NCBI RefSeq assembly: GCF_010728325.1
Contig: NZ_AP022570.1
Coordinates: 1,302,001-1,366,000, forward strand
Length of the DNA: 64,000 nucleotides
From: Mycolicibacterium poriferae
GTDB taxonomy: Bacteria; Actinomycetota; Actinomycetes; Mycobacteriales; Mycobacteriaceae
Direction: 5' to 3'
Of the stretch, positions 1 through 9,776 are shown one piece after another (position 1 is the first letter of the stretch; every line of letters starts with the position of its first letter). Both the position numbers and the translations under genes were made by a program. A model generated the notes under the pieces. It had not been told where the DNA came from. It searched no databases and saw only the letters and a list, made by a program, of their open reading frames with translations.

Positions 1-32
1 CCGATGCTGCCGACATGCCGAGCAATAAGTAA

Positions 33-917
33 ATGACGATTCAACAGAACGCGTGTCCTTCTGGGGAACCTTCGAAGGGCACGGCACCCGACGCAGGCGT
101 GCAGCAGATCACCGACTGGGCCGGCGGCTACGTCTCGCGGCACCCGCTGGCGTCGCTGACGACGGTCGGAGACCAGTTCGTCCTCGGCGTGCGGACCATC
201 CAGTATCTCATCATCGACCTGCTGACCGGGCGCTTCCAATGGCAGGAATTCATCCGGCAGGGCGCTTTCATGGCGGGCACCGTGGTGCTGCCGACCGTGC
301 TGGTGGCGCTGCCGATCGGCGTGACGCTGTCGATCCAGTTCGCGTTGCTGGCCGGTCAGGTCGGCGCCACGTCGCTCGCCGGTGCCGCGAGCGGACTGGC
401 GGTGATCCGGCAGGCGGCGTCGCTGACGGCGGCGATCCTGATGGCCGCCGCCGTGGGCTCGGCGATCACCGCCGATCTCGGATCGCGCAAGATGCGCGAG
501 GAAACCGACGCCATGGAGGTGATGGGGGTGTCGGTGGTGCGCCGACTCGTCGTCCCCCGGTTCGCGGCCGCGGTGATGGTCGGTGTCGCGCTCACCGGTG
601 TCGTCTGCTTCGTCGGTTTCCTGGCGAGCTATCTGTTCAACGTGTACTTCCAGAACGGCGCGCCGGGCAGCTTCGTGGCCACCTTCGCCGCCTTCGCCAC
701 GACGGGGGACATGATCGTCGCGCTGGTCAAGGCGGTCGTGTTCGGGGCCATCGTCGCCGTGGTGTCCTGTCAGAAAGGAATGTCGACCAAGGGTGGTCCG
801 ACCGGGGTGGCGAACTCGGTCAACGCCGCCGTCGTCGAATCGATCCTGGTGCTGATGGTGGTCAACGTCGCGATCAGCCAGCTCTACATCATGATGTTCC
901 CGCGGGTGGGGCTGTAG
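33..917 (+). CDS. yrbEA: YrbE-type Mce permease, subunit A
   Basis: Integral-membrane permease of an Mce lipid importer; with YrbEB it is expected to form the channel of an ABC-type transporter driven by a distant MceG ATPase. The 294-residue product has about five to six hydrophobic segments from residue 80 on. The conserved cytoplasmic loop EETDAMEVMGV lies at residues 156-166, the ATPase-coupling EExDA motif of the MlaE/YrbE family. It is the first complete gene in the window, and its ATG directly follows a possible upstream stop (TAA at 30-32), so the operon may begin outside. The next gene starts four bases after its stop. Family assignment is firm; the transported lipid is unknown. Confidence 0.95.
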   Translation: MTIQQNACPSGEPSKGTAPDAGVQQITDWAGGYVSRHPLASLTTVGDQFVLGVRTIQYLIIDLLTGRFQWQEFIRQGAFMAGTVVLPTVLVALPIGVTLSIQFALLAGQVGATSLAGAASGLAVIRQAASLTAAILMAAAVGSAITADLGSRKMREETDAMEVMGVSVVRRLVVPRFAAAVMVGVALTGVVCFVGFLASYLFNVYFQNGAPGSFVATFAAFATTGDMIVALVKAVVFGAIVAVVSCQKGMSTKGGPTGVANSVNAAVVESILVLMVVNVAISQLYIMMFPRVGL

Positions 918-921
918 ACCG

Positions 922-1779
922 ATGGCCGCATCCCAGTTCACCCCGGCCCTGTTCGCTCCGGCGCGAAAGCTCTACCAGCGCACCACCGGACCCATCGTGC
1001 GGCTCGGCCACATGCTGGTCTTCTTCGGCCGCGCGATCGCCGGCATCCCCGTCGCGTTCACCCACTACCGCAAGGAGTTCGTCCGTCTGCTCTCCGACAT
1101 CGCTTGGGGCAACGGATCGTTGGTGGTGGGCGGTGGCACGGCGGGCGTGGCGATCGTGCTCGGTATCACTGTCGGCGCGCTGGTGGGGATCGAGGGCTAC
1201 AACTTTCTCGACCTGCTCGGGCTGGGGCCGGCGACCGGCATCATCTCGTCGTTGGTCAACACCCGTGAGCTCGCGCCGATCGCCGCGTCGCTGGCGTTCG
1301 CCACGCAGGCCGGTTGCCGTTTCACCGCTCAGCTCGGTTCGATGCGGATCGCCGAGGAGATCGACGCTCTGGATTCGCTGGGTATCCGGCCCATTCCGTA
1401 TCTGGTGACCACCCGCCTGATGGCCGCGACCGTGGCCGCGGTCCCCCTCTACGTCGCCTGCCTGGCGGTGAGCTACCTGACCACCCAGGTCGTCGTCACG
1501 ATCATCTCCGGCGGTTCGACCGGCTCCTATCTGCACTACTTCACGCTGATGCTGTCCGGGCAGGACATCGTGTACTCGATCATCAAGACCATCGTGTTCG
1601 TGTGGATCGCCTCAACGGTCCAGTGCTACTACGGTTTCTACGCCAGCGGCGGTCCGGTCGGGGTGGGCGTGGCCGCCGGCCACGCGATGCGGGCCAGCAT
1701 CACCGTGGTGATCATGGTCAACATGCTCCTGACGATGGCGCTGTGGTCGGTCGACTCCGGCGCGAGGTTCGGGGGCTGA
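922..1779 (+). CDS. yrbEB: YrbE-type Mce permease, subunit B
   Basis: Second permease subunit of the Mce transporter, 285 residues, with hydrophobic segments spread from about residue 65 to the C-terminus. The coupling loop EEIDALDSLGI is at residues 145-155, matching the EExDA element of YrbEA. The stop codon abuts the ATG of mceA at 1780, so translation is probably coupled. Together with the six Mce proteins downstream it should form an envelope-spanning lipid or sterol import machine. The assignment rests on length, motif and operon position. Confidence 0.95.
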   Translation: MAASQFTPALFAPARKLYQRTTGPIVRLGHMLVFFGRAIAGIPVAFTHYRKEFVRLLSDIAWGNGSLVVGGGTAGVAIVLGITVGALVGIEGYNFLDLLGLGPATGIISSLVNTRELAPIAASLAFATQAGCRFTAQLGSMRIAEEIDALDSLGIRPIPYLVTTRLMAATVAAVPLYVACLAVSYLTTQVVVTIISGGSTGSYLHYFTLMLSGQDIVYSIIKTIVFVWIASTVQCYYGFYASGGPVGVGVAAGHAMRASITVVIMVNMLLTMALWSVDSGARFGG

Positions 1780-3446
1780 ATGGGCAATTCCTTCGAAACG
1801 GACGGCCGCGGCCCCTCCGACCGCCAGCTGCTGGCGGCCGGCATCGCGCTGGTGGCGGTGGCCACGGTGGTGACGGCGACACTGCTGGTGAAGGACACGG
1901 GTCGGCTCGACCCCTACGTGCGGGTGGTTGCCGACCTGGTCAACGTCGGCGACGGGCTGCCGCAACGCTCTGATGTGAAGTACCACGGCGTGCTCGTCGG
2001 TGCCGTGCAGGACGTCACGCCCGCCGCGCACGGCGAGCCGAACTATGTGCACATCGATCTGGATCCGCACTACGCCCAGTCGATTCCCGCGACCGTCACC
2101 GCACGGGTGGTGCCGAGCAACGTGTTTGCGGTGTCCTCGGTGCAGCTGGTCGACCAGGGGCACGGCCCGCCGATCAGTGAAGGCGCGCACATCCCCGAGG
2201 ACACCGAGCTGCCGACCGTGCTGTTCCAGACGACGATCAGCAAGTTGCGCGACATCCTGGCGGCCACCGGCCGCGGCCGCGACGACAAGACCATCGGCGT
2301 CCTGGCCGCCGTCAACGCCGCCACCGAGGATCGCCGCACCGAACTGCTGAGCAGCGGCGCCCAGCTCAGCAGGCTGGTCGACGAGATCGACTCCATCGTG
2401 GCGAGCGACCCAGGCCCGACGACGGTCTCGGCGCTCATCGACGCCACCCGTGGACTGCAGCAGACCGCACCCGAGTTGATCGACGCGCTGCACGTGGCGG
2501 TGGAGCCGATCGCACGCTGGTCCAGCAACGCACCCAACTGGATTCGCTGATCAGTGGTGGGCTGCACACGCTCGGTACCACCGACACCGCGCTGAACAAC
2601 CACACCGACAAGCTCGTCAAGATCAGCTCGGAGCTGACCCCGGTACTGGGCTCGCTGGCCGAGATCTCGCCCCACTGGGTGCCCGCCTTCGTCAAGCTCA
2701 ACGGGCTGTCCGACAAGTTCTTCGACGAAGTGTGGATTCCCGAGCAGGACACGGCGAACATGCGGGTCAACCTGTCGTTCACCCCGACCTACAGCTACAC
2801 GCGGGCCGACTGCCCGCAGTACGCCGGGCTGAAGGGGCCGAGCTGTTACACCGCGCCGCTGGTGCCGACGCGTCCGGAGCTGCCGGATGTGCTGCTGCCG
2901 CAGAACTATCAGCCACCGCCGGACCTCGCCCCACCTAGCGGGACGGTGGTCGGCGAGAACGGCAATCTGGTGGCGGTCGGTCCGCCACTGGTCAACCCGA
3001 ACCCGAGCCTGGCGGATCCCAACCCGCCGTTGCCGTCCTGGATGCCGCCGTCGGCGCCGGTGCCCGGAACGGCCAACCCCGCGCTGGTACCCGATCCCCA
3101 GCCTCCGCAGATCCTGTCTCCGGTGGCACCGGTCGCGCCCAAACCCGGTGATCCGCCCCCACCTGCGCCGGCGCCCCCGACTGGCCCGGCGGCCCCCGGC
3201 GGGCCAGTACTGCCCGCCGAGGCCGCGCCGGCCACCTACGGCGGCAACTTCCACGGCGGCAACTTCCACGGCGGCAACCTCTACGGCGGCAACGTGGGAC
3301 CCGTTGGCAGTCAACAGGAACGCAACCAGCTGGCCGTGATCACCGGTCAGCCGGCCAGCACGGCCACCCAATTGCTGCTAGGTCCCGTCGCGCGCGGTGC
3401 GACGGTGTCCCTCGCGGATTCGAGCTCGAGAGGGGGGAACCGGTGA
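1780..3446 (+). pseudogene. mceA: MceA, interrupted by a one-base frameshift
   Basis: MceA is the first of six Mce proteins that form the periplasmic tunnel of the transporter. The reading frame from 1780 encodes a TM anchor (about residues 15-35), the MCE domain (about 45-125) and part of the helical region, then goes out of frame and stops at 2550. The frame that continues the family pattern (TLVQQRTQLDSLISGG) begins at about 2514 in another register and runs to 3446. One missing base near 2512-2516 restores a protein of about 555 residues. The C-terminal third is Pro-rich and ends in GGN repeats, making it longer than the usual 400-450. Either a true frameshift mutation or a sequence error; the rest of the operon is intact. 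Confidence 0.8.
3237..3297 (+). repeat. 15-bp tandem repeat encoding GGN-rich pentapeptides
   Basis: Four near-identical units encode GGNFH, GGNFH, GGNLY and GGN in the extreme C-terminus of MceA. The period is 15 bases, so copy-number change would keep the frame. They follow a long Pro-rich segment. Confidence 0.85.
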
Positions 3447-4498
3447 AGATCCGAGGCGCCGCGATCGGGCTGTCGTTGTTCATGGTGGTGGCGGTGACCG
3501 TGACGTGGCTGGTGTACGCGACGCTGCGGCGTGACGTCGCCGGTCGGACGGTCCCGTACGCCGCGGTGTTCACCGACGTGTTCGGTCTGCGCGAAGGCGA
3601 CGACGTCCGGATGGCGGGAGTGCGGGTGGGTCGCGTCGAGGGCATCGAACTCGACGGCAAGCACGCCAGGGTCGATTTCGTGGTGCAGAGCGACCAGCAG
3701 GTGCTGGGGACGACGGTCGCGTCGGTCACCTACCAGAACATCGTCGGCCAGCGGTACCTCGGGCTGTCGCTGGGTAGCGTCGGCGACCCGGGGCCGTTGC
3801 CGGCGGGCAGTGTCATTCCCGTCGACCGCACCGACCCGTCGTTCGACGTCGGCGCACTCCTCAACGGTTACGAGCCGCTCTTCAGTCTGCTGGACCCGAA
3901 CGCCGCCGACGATCTGACCCAGGGGGTGATCCAGTCCCTACAGGGGGACAACGCGTCGATCACGGCGCTGGTCGATCAGACCTCACAGCTCACCGACGCC
4001 TTCGCCGGCCGCGACGAAGAACTCGGCGCGGTCATCACCGACCTCAACTCGGTGGTCGCCAACCTCGCCCGGCACAACGACGATCTCGACCAGGTGATCA
4101 CCACCACCCGGGGAGTGGTGTCCACCTTCGAGGCGCGCCGACCCGAGCTGGTCGACTCGATGGGCACCGTTTCACGGGTGATGCGGCAACTGTCGACGAT
4201 CAGCGACGAGGTGGAGCCCGATCTCAACGAACTGGTCACCCGCGAGCCGGGATTCGCCCGGCACATGGTCAGCATCGAACCGCAGCTGGCATTCACCGGA
4301 GCCAATCTGCCGCTGCTGCTGAAGGGATTCGCCCGCATCACCAACGAAGGCGCGTATGCCAACGTGTACGCCTGCGACCTGAACGCCACGGGCTTCTTCC
4401 CCGGACTCAACGACGTGGTTCCGATCGTCGTCGATGCGGCCACGCCCGGCAACGACGCCACCTACAGCCCCCGATGCAGGAACCTGGCCAATGGCTGA
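3443..4498 (+). CDS. mceB: MceB, Mce family protein
   Basis: Second Mce subunit, 351 residues. An N-terminal hydrophobic segment (about residues 7-27) anchors the MCE domain (about 38-115, containing AVFTDVFGLREGDDVRMAG), followed by a long helical region and a C-terminal segment with Cys residues. The GTG start overlaps the mceA stop (GTGA), which fixes this start and implies coupled translation. The product should sit in the envelope as part of the lipid-conducting hexamer. Intact, unlike mceA in front of it. Confidence 0.93.
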   Translation: MKIRGAAIGLSLFMVVAVTVTWLVYATLRRDVAGRTVPYAAVFTDVFGLREGDDVRMAGVRVGRVEGIELDGKHARVDFVVQSDQQVLGTTVASVTYQNIVGQRYLGLSLGSVGDPGPLPAGSVIPVDRTDPSFDVGALLNGYEPLFSLLDPNAADDLTQGVIQSLQGDNASITALVDQTSQLTDAFAGRDEELGAVITDLNSVVANLARHNDDLDQVITTTRGVVSTFEARRPELVDSMGTVSRVMRQLSTISDEVEPDLNELVTREPGFARHMVSIEPQLAFTGANLPLLLKGFARITNEGAYANVYACDLNATGFFPGLNDVVPIVVDAATPGNDATYSPRCRNLANG

Positions 4499-5528
4499 CG
4501 CATCGACGAAGCGGAAGAAGCCGCTCGAGGAGCGCAACAAGACGTTACTCGGAGTGGGGGCGATCGCCGTGGTGGCCGTGGTGGTCGGCGCCATGCTGAT
4601 GGTGCAGCTGGCGAACATCGGTTACCGGCACTACGCGGCCAAGTTCCTGCAAGCCGCGGCGCTTCAGGTGGGCAATCCCATCGTGGTGGCAGGAATCCCG
4701 GTCGGTGAGGTGACCAGCATGACGCTGGCCGGCGATCACGTCGAGGCCGGGCTGAAAGTCCGCGACGACATCGTCTTCGGCGAGGAGTCCCGGGCCGTCA
4801 TCAAGGTGACCACCATCCTGGGGTCGCGATATCTGTCGCTGGAACCCGACGGCGCGGGGACGTTGCCGGACGACACCTTCGACCTGCGTCACACCGAGGT
4901 TCCCTACGATCTGCAGGAAGCGCTCGCCGACGTGACCCGGACCTATGAGCAGGTCGACTCGGACAAGTTCGCCCAATCCCTGGCGATCCTGGGCAAGCAA
5001 CTCGAAACACTGCCCCCGGTGGTGCCGCAGGCGTTGGAGAATACGCACACGCTGTCGACGATCATCGCCGAACGGCGAGATCAGTTGGGCCAACTGCTCG
5101 AAACCACCGAGATGGTGAGCACGACGCTGCGCCGGCAGCAGTCCACGATCGGCAGCCTGGTCAACCAGGGCAACGCGCTGCTGGGTGAGTTCGTGGCGCG
5201 CCGCGCGAGCTTCCACGCGATGATGGCAGCACTGACCAACCTCGTGGAGACGCTCAGCACCGTCGCCGTGGACAACCGCCCCGAACTGGAGCAGCTTCTC
5301 GTCGACCTGCGGGAACTGTCCGGCATGCTGGGCCAGCACGACGACCTGCTGCGCAGCACGTTGCAGGCGGGCCCGCCCGCACTGCGGGGGCTGGCCAACG
5401 CGACCGGCAACGGCAACGCCGTCGACCTGAACGCCAGCAACGGGCTTCTGGTGGACTCGTGGATGTGTGCGATCAGCGGCCGGGCCAAGCAGTTCGACAT
5501 GATCCAATACTTCCAGGACTGCAAATGA
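4491..5528 (+). CDS. mceC: MceC, Mce family protein
   Basis: Third Mce subunit, 345 residues. A basic N-terminus (KRKK) and a TM segment (about residues 20-42) precede the MCE domain (about 48-125) and a long helical, coiled-coil-prone region. I chose the ATG at 4491, which overlaps the end of mceB by eight bases, over the longer upstream reading because it places the anchor at the N-terminus as in paralogues. It ends in a TGA that overlaps the mceD start. Function by family: part of the Mce tunnel. Confidence 0.93.
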   Translation: MADASTKRKKPLEERNKTLLGVGAIAVVAVVVGAMLMVQLANIGYRHYAAKFLQAAALQVGNPIVVAGIPVGEVTSMTLAGDHVEAGLKVRDDIVFGEESRAVIKVTTILGSRYLSLEPDGAGTLPDDTFDLRHTEVPYDLQEALADVTRTYEQVDSDKFAQSLAILGKQLETLPPVVPQALENTHTLSTIIAERRDQLGQLLETTEMVSTTLRRQQSTIGSLVNQGNALLGEFVARRASFHAMMAALTNLVETLSTVAVDNRPELEQLLVDLRELSGMLGQHDDLLRSTLQAGPPALRGLANATGNGNAVDLNASNGLLVDSWMCAISGRAKQFDMIQYFQDCK

Positions 5529-6643
5529 CCAGCCGCAGAACCAGACTCGTAGCACTGGCCGGTACCGTGCTGATCGCCGCTCTGGTGGCTGCCGCAATCG
5601 GGTGGTCGTACGTGGCCGATCGGATGGACGCGATCACGGTGACCGCACAGTTCGACAGCGCTGCGGGTCTGTACGTCGACAACACCGTTGCGGTACTGGG
5701 AATGCCGGTCGGCACGGTCACCGAGATCCGGCCGATGGGCGGATACGTCGAGGTCGACTTCACCGTGGACCGCGACGTCAAGATTCCCGCCGACGTCCAG
5801 GCCGTGACGATCTCCAACTCGATCCTGACCGACCGGCAGATCGAGTTGACACCCCCTTATCGGGACGGGCCGACGCTGGCCGATCACGCCACCATCGGAC
5901 TGGACCGCACCAAGACCCCGGTCGAGTTCGCCCGCGTGCTCGACGTCCTGGACAAGCTGTCGATGTCGTTGGAGGGCGACGGAAGGGGAAACGGCCCCAT
6001 CGCCGACGTCGTCGACGCCAGCGCCGCGGTCGTGGACGGCAACGGCCAGCAGATGAAGGACGCGCTGGGTGAGCTGTCGGAGGCGTTGCGGCTCAGCGCC
6101 GATCGCGGCGACGTGACCCGCGACCAGCTCACCACCATCATCCGCAATGTCAGCTCGCTGTTCGAGGCGGCGGCGGCCAACGAGGCCACCCTCGACGAAT
6201 TCGGTGGCTCCGTGCGCCAGCTCAGCCAGGTCCTCGCCGACGAGGACTTCGGTACCGGCGCCACCGGCCGCAAGCTCGAGGACGTCATCAACCAGGTCGG
6301 CGAGGTGCTCGACACCCACCGCGACGAGGTCAAGCAGATCGTCGCCAACGGTGACGTGGCCTTGACCACGACGGTGGACCACCAGCGTGACCTGATGGAG
6401 TTCCTCGACGTGGCACCGATGACGCTGGACAACATCTACAACATCATCGACAAGAAGAACGGTGCGGTGCGGGTGCACGTCCTCACCGACAAGGTGCTCT
6501 TCGACACGCAGACGGTCAAGGAGATGTGCAACATGATGGGCCTGCGCCAATTGGGCTGCAGCACCGGCACGTTGCAGGACTTCGGCCCCGACTTCGGGCT
6601 GTCCTACGTGCTCGACGGACTCGCCGCGATGGGGCAGAAGTGA
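5525..6643 (+). CDS. mceD: MceD, Mce family protein
   Basis: Fourth Mce subunit, 372 residues, starting at an ATGA overlap with the mceC stop. An N-terminal TM segment (about residues 8-30) is followed by the MCE domain (about 38-115, containing VLGMPVGTVTEIRPMGG) and an extended helical tail. The annotated start is the coupled one; a longer in-frame extension into mceC lacks family support. As in other mce operons it lies between mceC and the lipoprotein subunit mceE. Confidence 0.93.
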   Translation: MTSRRTRLVALAGTVLIAALVAAAIGWSYVADRMDAITVTAQFDSAAGLYVDNTVAVLGMPVGTVTEIRPMGGYVEVDFTVDRDVKIPADVQAVTISNSILTDRQIELTPPYRDGPTLADHATIGLDRTKTPVEFARVLDVLDKLSMSLEGDGRGNGPIADVVDASAAVVDGNGQQMKDALGELSEALRLSADRGDVTRDQLTTIIRNVSSLFEAAAANEATLDEFGGSVRQLSQVLADEDFGTGATGRKLEDVINQVGEVLDTHRDEVKQIVANGDVALTTTVDHQRDLMEFLDVAPMTLDNIYNIIDKKNGAVRVHVLTDKVLFDTQTVKEMCNMMGLRQLGCSTGTLQDFGPDFGLSYVLDGLAAMGQK

Positions 6644-7836
6644 TGCGCGGGCGCCGTTTCCGGAAGACGTGGCTCGCGGCGGCCGTCGCGGCGGTCACCG
6701 TCAGCGGCTGCGCCACCGAAGGTCTGGCCAGCCTCCCGCTGCCCGCCCCCGGGGTCGACGCCGACGGCTACACGCTGACCGCGGTGTTCGCCAACGCGCT
6801 GAACCTGCCCGCACACGCCAAGGTCAAGCTGGCGGGTGCCGACGTCGGACAACTCGAATCGATGCAGGCCCGCAACTACACGGCGGTGACCACGCTGCGG
6901 ATCATGGACGGCGTGCAGCTGCCCGAGGGCAGCACCGCCGAGCTGCGTTCGGCGACGCCGCTGGGCGACGTGTTCGTGTCCATCAACCCGCCGACGCCGG
7001 CGGTGCCGGGCGCGCGGCTGCTCGGTGACGGAGATGTCATCCCACTCGAATCGACCACTGCCGCGGCAACCGTCGAGTCGGTGCTGAGCTCGGCGGCGAT
7101 CCTGGTCAACGGCGGGGCGGTACGCAACTTCACCAACATCATCAACGGCCTGGGGCGGGCCACCGGTGACCAGGGGCAGGCGTTCGGCGACCTGATCGGC
7201 AAGACCAACCACACCCTGGGCCGGCTCAACGCCCGCTCCGAGCAGATCTCCACGGCGTTGACCGAGACGACGCACCTCGCCGCCCAGATCGAAACCAAGA
7301 ACGAGGTGCTCGGTGAACTGATGTCCGAAGCTGGACCGGCCACCGACACGCTCGCCGCCCAGACCGACCAGATCGCCGACCTGGTGACTCAACTCGGCGA
7401 CGTCGGCGGGCAACTGCAGAAGTTCCCCTCGATCGCCGGCAACGACACCAGCGGCCGCAGCGTGATCGCGGACGCCAACACGATCGCCGCGGCCTGGAAC
7501 GACGTCGTGCTGGCCCCGGATGCCACCCTGTACTCCCTGAACCGATTGATGCCGCCGTTCGTCAAATCGATGTCGAGCAACGCCATCTCGACCAGGGTGA
7601 GCATCGACCGGTTGATCCTGGGCTCGATCCCGGACATCGGTTTTGCCGGCGACGAGGGACTGCACGGACCGAAGCGGTACAACTGGCACCAGCTGGTCGG
7701 CTCGCTGAAGTTCACGCTGCTGCGGTTGCAGGAACGCATCGTCGGCAAGGGCCCGGCCGTACCGCAGGTTCCGGTGGCGCCCAGCCCGACCGAGCCGGGG
7801 GAGATCGTCACCGTCGCACCGGAGCCGCCGCGATGA
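6643..7836 (+). CDS. mceE: MceE, Mce family lipoprotein
   Basis: Fifth Mce subunit and the lipoprotein of the set, 397 residues. It starts at an ATG overlapping the mceD stop (TGATG). A short basic N-terminus and hydrophobic stretch lead to a lipobox ending at Cys23 (VSGC, residues 20-23), as expected for the LprK/LprM/LprN group. The MCE domain covers about residues 40-120. The C-terminus is Pro-rich. It should be lipid-anchored outside the plasma membrane. Confidence 0.94.
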   Translation: MRGRRFRKTWLAAAVAAVTVSGCATEGLASLPLPAPGVDADGYTLTAVFANALNLPAHAKVKLAGADVGQLESMQARNYTAVTTLRIMDGVQLPEGSTAELRSATPLGDVFVSINPPTPAVPGARLLGDGDVIPLESTTAAATVESVLSSAAILVNGGAVRNFTNIINGLGRATGDQGQAFGDLIGKTNHTLGRLNARSEQISTALTETTHLAAQIETKNEVLGELMSEAGPATDTLAAQTDQIADLVTQLGDVGGQLQKFPSIAGNDTSGRSVIADANTIAAAWNDVVLAPDATLYSLNRLMPPFVKSMSSNAISTRVSIDRLILGSIPDIGFAGDEGLHGPKRYNWHQLVGSLKFTLLRLQERIVGKGPAVPQVPVAPSPTEPGEIVTVAPEPPR

Positions 7837-9083
7837 TCAACGGGGCGGCCAACAGCGTTGTCGGTGTGGTGCGATGGGGCCACCGCCGGCGGGCGTGGTT
7901 GTCCGCCGCCGCCCTGGTGCTGACGCTCGTGGTGGCGAGCGCGTACCTGTTCCTCGGCGCGCTGCGTGTCAATCCGTTCGCCGCGAGTTACCGGGTCGTG
8001 GTGCAGCTGCCCGAATCCGGCGGACTGCTTCCCAATCAGGACGTCACGTTGCGCGGCGTTCCGGTCGGGCGGGTGCAGAGTCTGGAGATCACTCCGGCCG
8101 GGGTGGACGCCCACATCACGCTCGACGCCGCGATCAAGATCCCCGAGGCCAGTGACGTTCAGGTCTCGGGACTCTCGCCGGCCGGCGAGCAGTACATCAA
8201 CTTCGCCGCCGAGTCGGCCGCCGGTCCGTATCTGAGCGACGGAAGCGTGATCGGCCTCGGCCGCGCGGAGGTGCCGGTGACACTGGCCACGCTGCTCGCC
8301 CATGCGGACGGCGCCCTCGCCCAGACCGATGTCGGCAAGCTGGAACTGATCCGCAGCGAGCTGAGCATGTCCGAAGCCGGTCCGCAGAAGCTCGCCGACA
8401 TCATCGACGGGGGGACTTTCCTTCTCTCGACATTGGATTCGGTGCTGCCGGAGACCTCGAGCATGCTGCGGACCAGCCGGGTGTCGCTGCAACTGGCCGC
8501 CGACAAGAATGCGGGTATCGAGGTGGCGTCGGGCAATCTCAGTGAAACTCTGAGCGGGGTGGCCTCGATGCAGGACGGGTACCGCCGGCTGACCGACCGT
8601 GCACCGCGGTCGCTGAACTCCGTGGACAACCTGTTCGCCGACAACTCCGACACGATGGTGCAGCTGCTGGGCAGCCTGGCCGGCACGTCGCAACTGCTGT
8701 ACCTGCGGGTCCCGGCGCTGAACTCGCTGTTTCCGGATTACCGCACCTCGCTGCTGGACGCGATCGGAAGCACCATGCACGACAACGGTTTCTGGGCCAC
8801 CGGTGACATCTACCCGCGCTACACCTGCGAGTACGGCACCCCGCGCCGGCCCCCGTCGTCAGCGGACTACCCGGAGCCGTTCATGTACACCTACTGCCGC
8901 GACGACCATCCCGGTGTGCTCGTCCGCGGAGCGAAGAACGCACCCAGGCCCGCGGGTGACGACACCGCAGGCCCGCCGCCGGGCGCCGACCTCGGTAGGA
9001 CCACCGACCCGACCCCGAAGGGCCGCTACACCATTCCCACCCCGTACGGCGGCCCGACTCTGCCGATCGAGCCCCCGCGCTGA
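7833..9083 (+). CDS. mceF: MceF, Mce family protein
   Basis: Sixth and last Mce subunit, 416 residues, starting with an ATGA overlap with mceE. The TM anchor is at about residues 23-45, the MCE domain at about 52-130, then a helical region. The C-terminal 70 residues are rich in Pro and Gly with several Cys (YTYCRDDHP). Its stop ends the tightly coupled core of the operon; the next gene begins 28 bases later with its own ribosome binding site. Confidence 0.94.
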   Translation: MINGAANSVVGVVRWGHRRRAWLSAAALVLTLVVASAYLFLGALRVNPFAASYRVVVQLPESGGLLPNQDVTLRGVPVGRVQSLEITPAGVDAHITLDAAIKIPEASDVQVSGLSPAGEQYINFAAESAAGPYLSDGSVIGLGRAEVPVTLATLLAHADGALAQTDVGKLELIRSELSMSEAGPQKLADIIDGGTFLLSTLDSVLPETSSMLRTSRVSLQLAADKNAGIEVASGNLSETLSGVASMQDGYRRLTDRAPRSLNSVDNLFADNSDTMVQLLGSLAGTSQLLYLRVPALNSLFPDYRTSLLDAIGSTMHDNGFWATGDIYPRYTCEYGTPRRPPSSADYPEPFMYTYCRDDHPGVLVRGAKNAPRPAGDDTAGPPPGADLGRTTDPTPKGRYTIPTPYGGPTLPIEPPR

Positions 9084-9111
9084 CGCCCGACCTCACCACG
9101 AAGGAGCCCCC

Positions 9112-9759
9112 ATGCCGTCGACCACCGACGAAGATCTCGACGACCAGAAGACCGACACGGCCGCCGAAGACACCGCCACCTCCGACGGTGACGCGACCGA
9201 GGGGCCGGCCGACGCCGCGTCGGAGCCGGGGAGTGCAGCAGACGGCGAGAACGACGACGCCGAACCCGCGACCCCAGGTCGACGGCGGCGCCGATTTCTG
9301 GTCGGCGCCCTGGCCGCCCTGGCCGTCGCCGGCTTCGCGACGTCGGGATATCTGGGCTGGCAGCTGTGGCACAACCGGCAGGTGGAACAGGCTGCCGCGC
9401 AGGCCCAGACCGCTGCGGTGGCCTACGCGCAGGTGCTCACCAGCATCGACTCCAACAACGTCGACGAGAACTTCGCGCAGGTGCTCGACGGCTCGACCGG
9501 TGAGTTCAAGGACATGTACACCAAGTCCAGCACCCAGCTGCGTCAGCTGTTGATCGACAACGAGGCGTCCGCTCGCGGGGTGGTGCTCGAGTCGGCGGTG
9601 CAGTCGGCGTCCGAGAACCAGGTCGTGGTGCTGCTGTTCGTCGACCAATCGGTGCAGAACGCCAGCGTGCCCGACCCGCGTATCGACCGCAGCAGAATCA
9701 AGATGACGATGGACTACGTCGACGGCCGCTGGCGCGCAAGCCAGGTCGAGCTTCCCTGA
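9112..9759 (+). CDS. Mce-associated membrane protein (Mam type)
   Basis: 215-residue single-pass membrane protein of the kind regularly encoded after mceF. An acidic, Ala/Asp/Glu-rich cytoplasmic N-terminus (residues 1-55) is followed by an Arg cluster, a TM helix (about 62-83) and an extracytoplasmic domain ending in DYVDGRWRASQVELP, typical of Mam proteins. The ATG at 9112 is chosen because AAGGAG lies at 9101-9106; the longer reading overlaps mceF. Mam proteins are thought to stabilise the Mce complex. Membership is well supported, exact role is not. Confidence 0.88.
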   Translation: MPSTTDEDLDDQKTDTAAEDTATSDGDATEGPADAASEPGSAADGENDDAEPATPGRRRRRFLVGALAALAVAGFATSGYLGWQLWHNRQVEQAAAQAQTAAVAYAQVLTSIDSNNVDENFAQVLDGSTGEFKDMYTKSSTQLRQLLIDNEASARGVVLESAVQSASENQVVVLLFVDQSVQNASVPDPRIDRSRIKMTMDYVDGRWRASQVELP

Positions 9760-9776
9760 AAGGCGGTCAAGGAGTC

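Noticed and set aside
1..32. End of a gene before yrbEA
   Set aside because: One frame ends in TAA at 30-32, but about ten codons are too few to identify anything.
2500..2560. Programmed -1 frameshift in mceA
   Set aside because: No slippery heptamer or downstream structure is visible; a missing base explains the break better.
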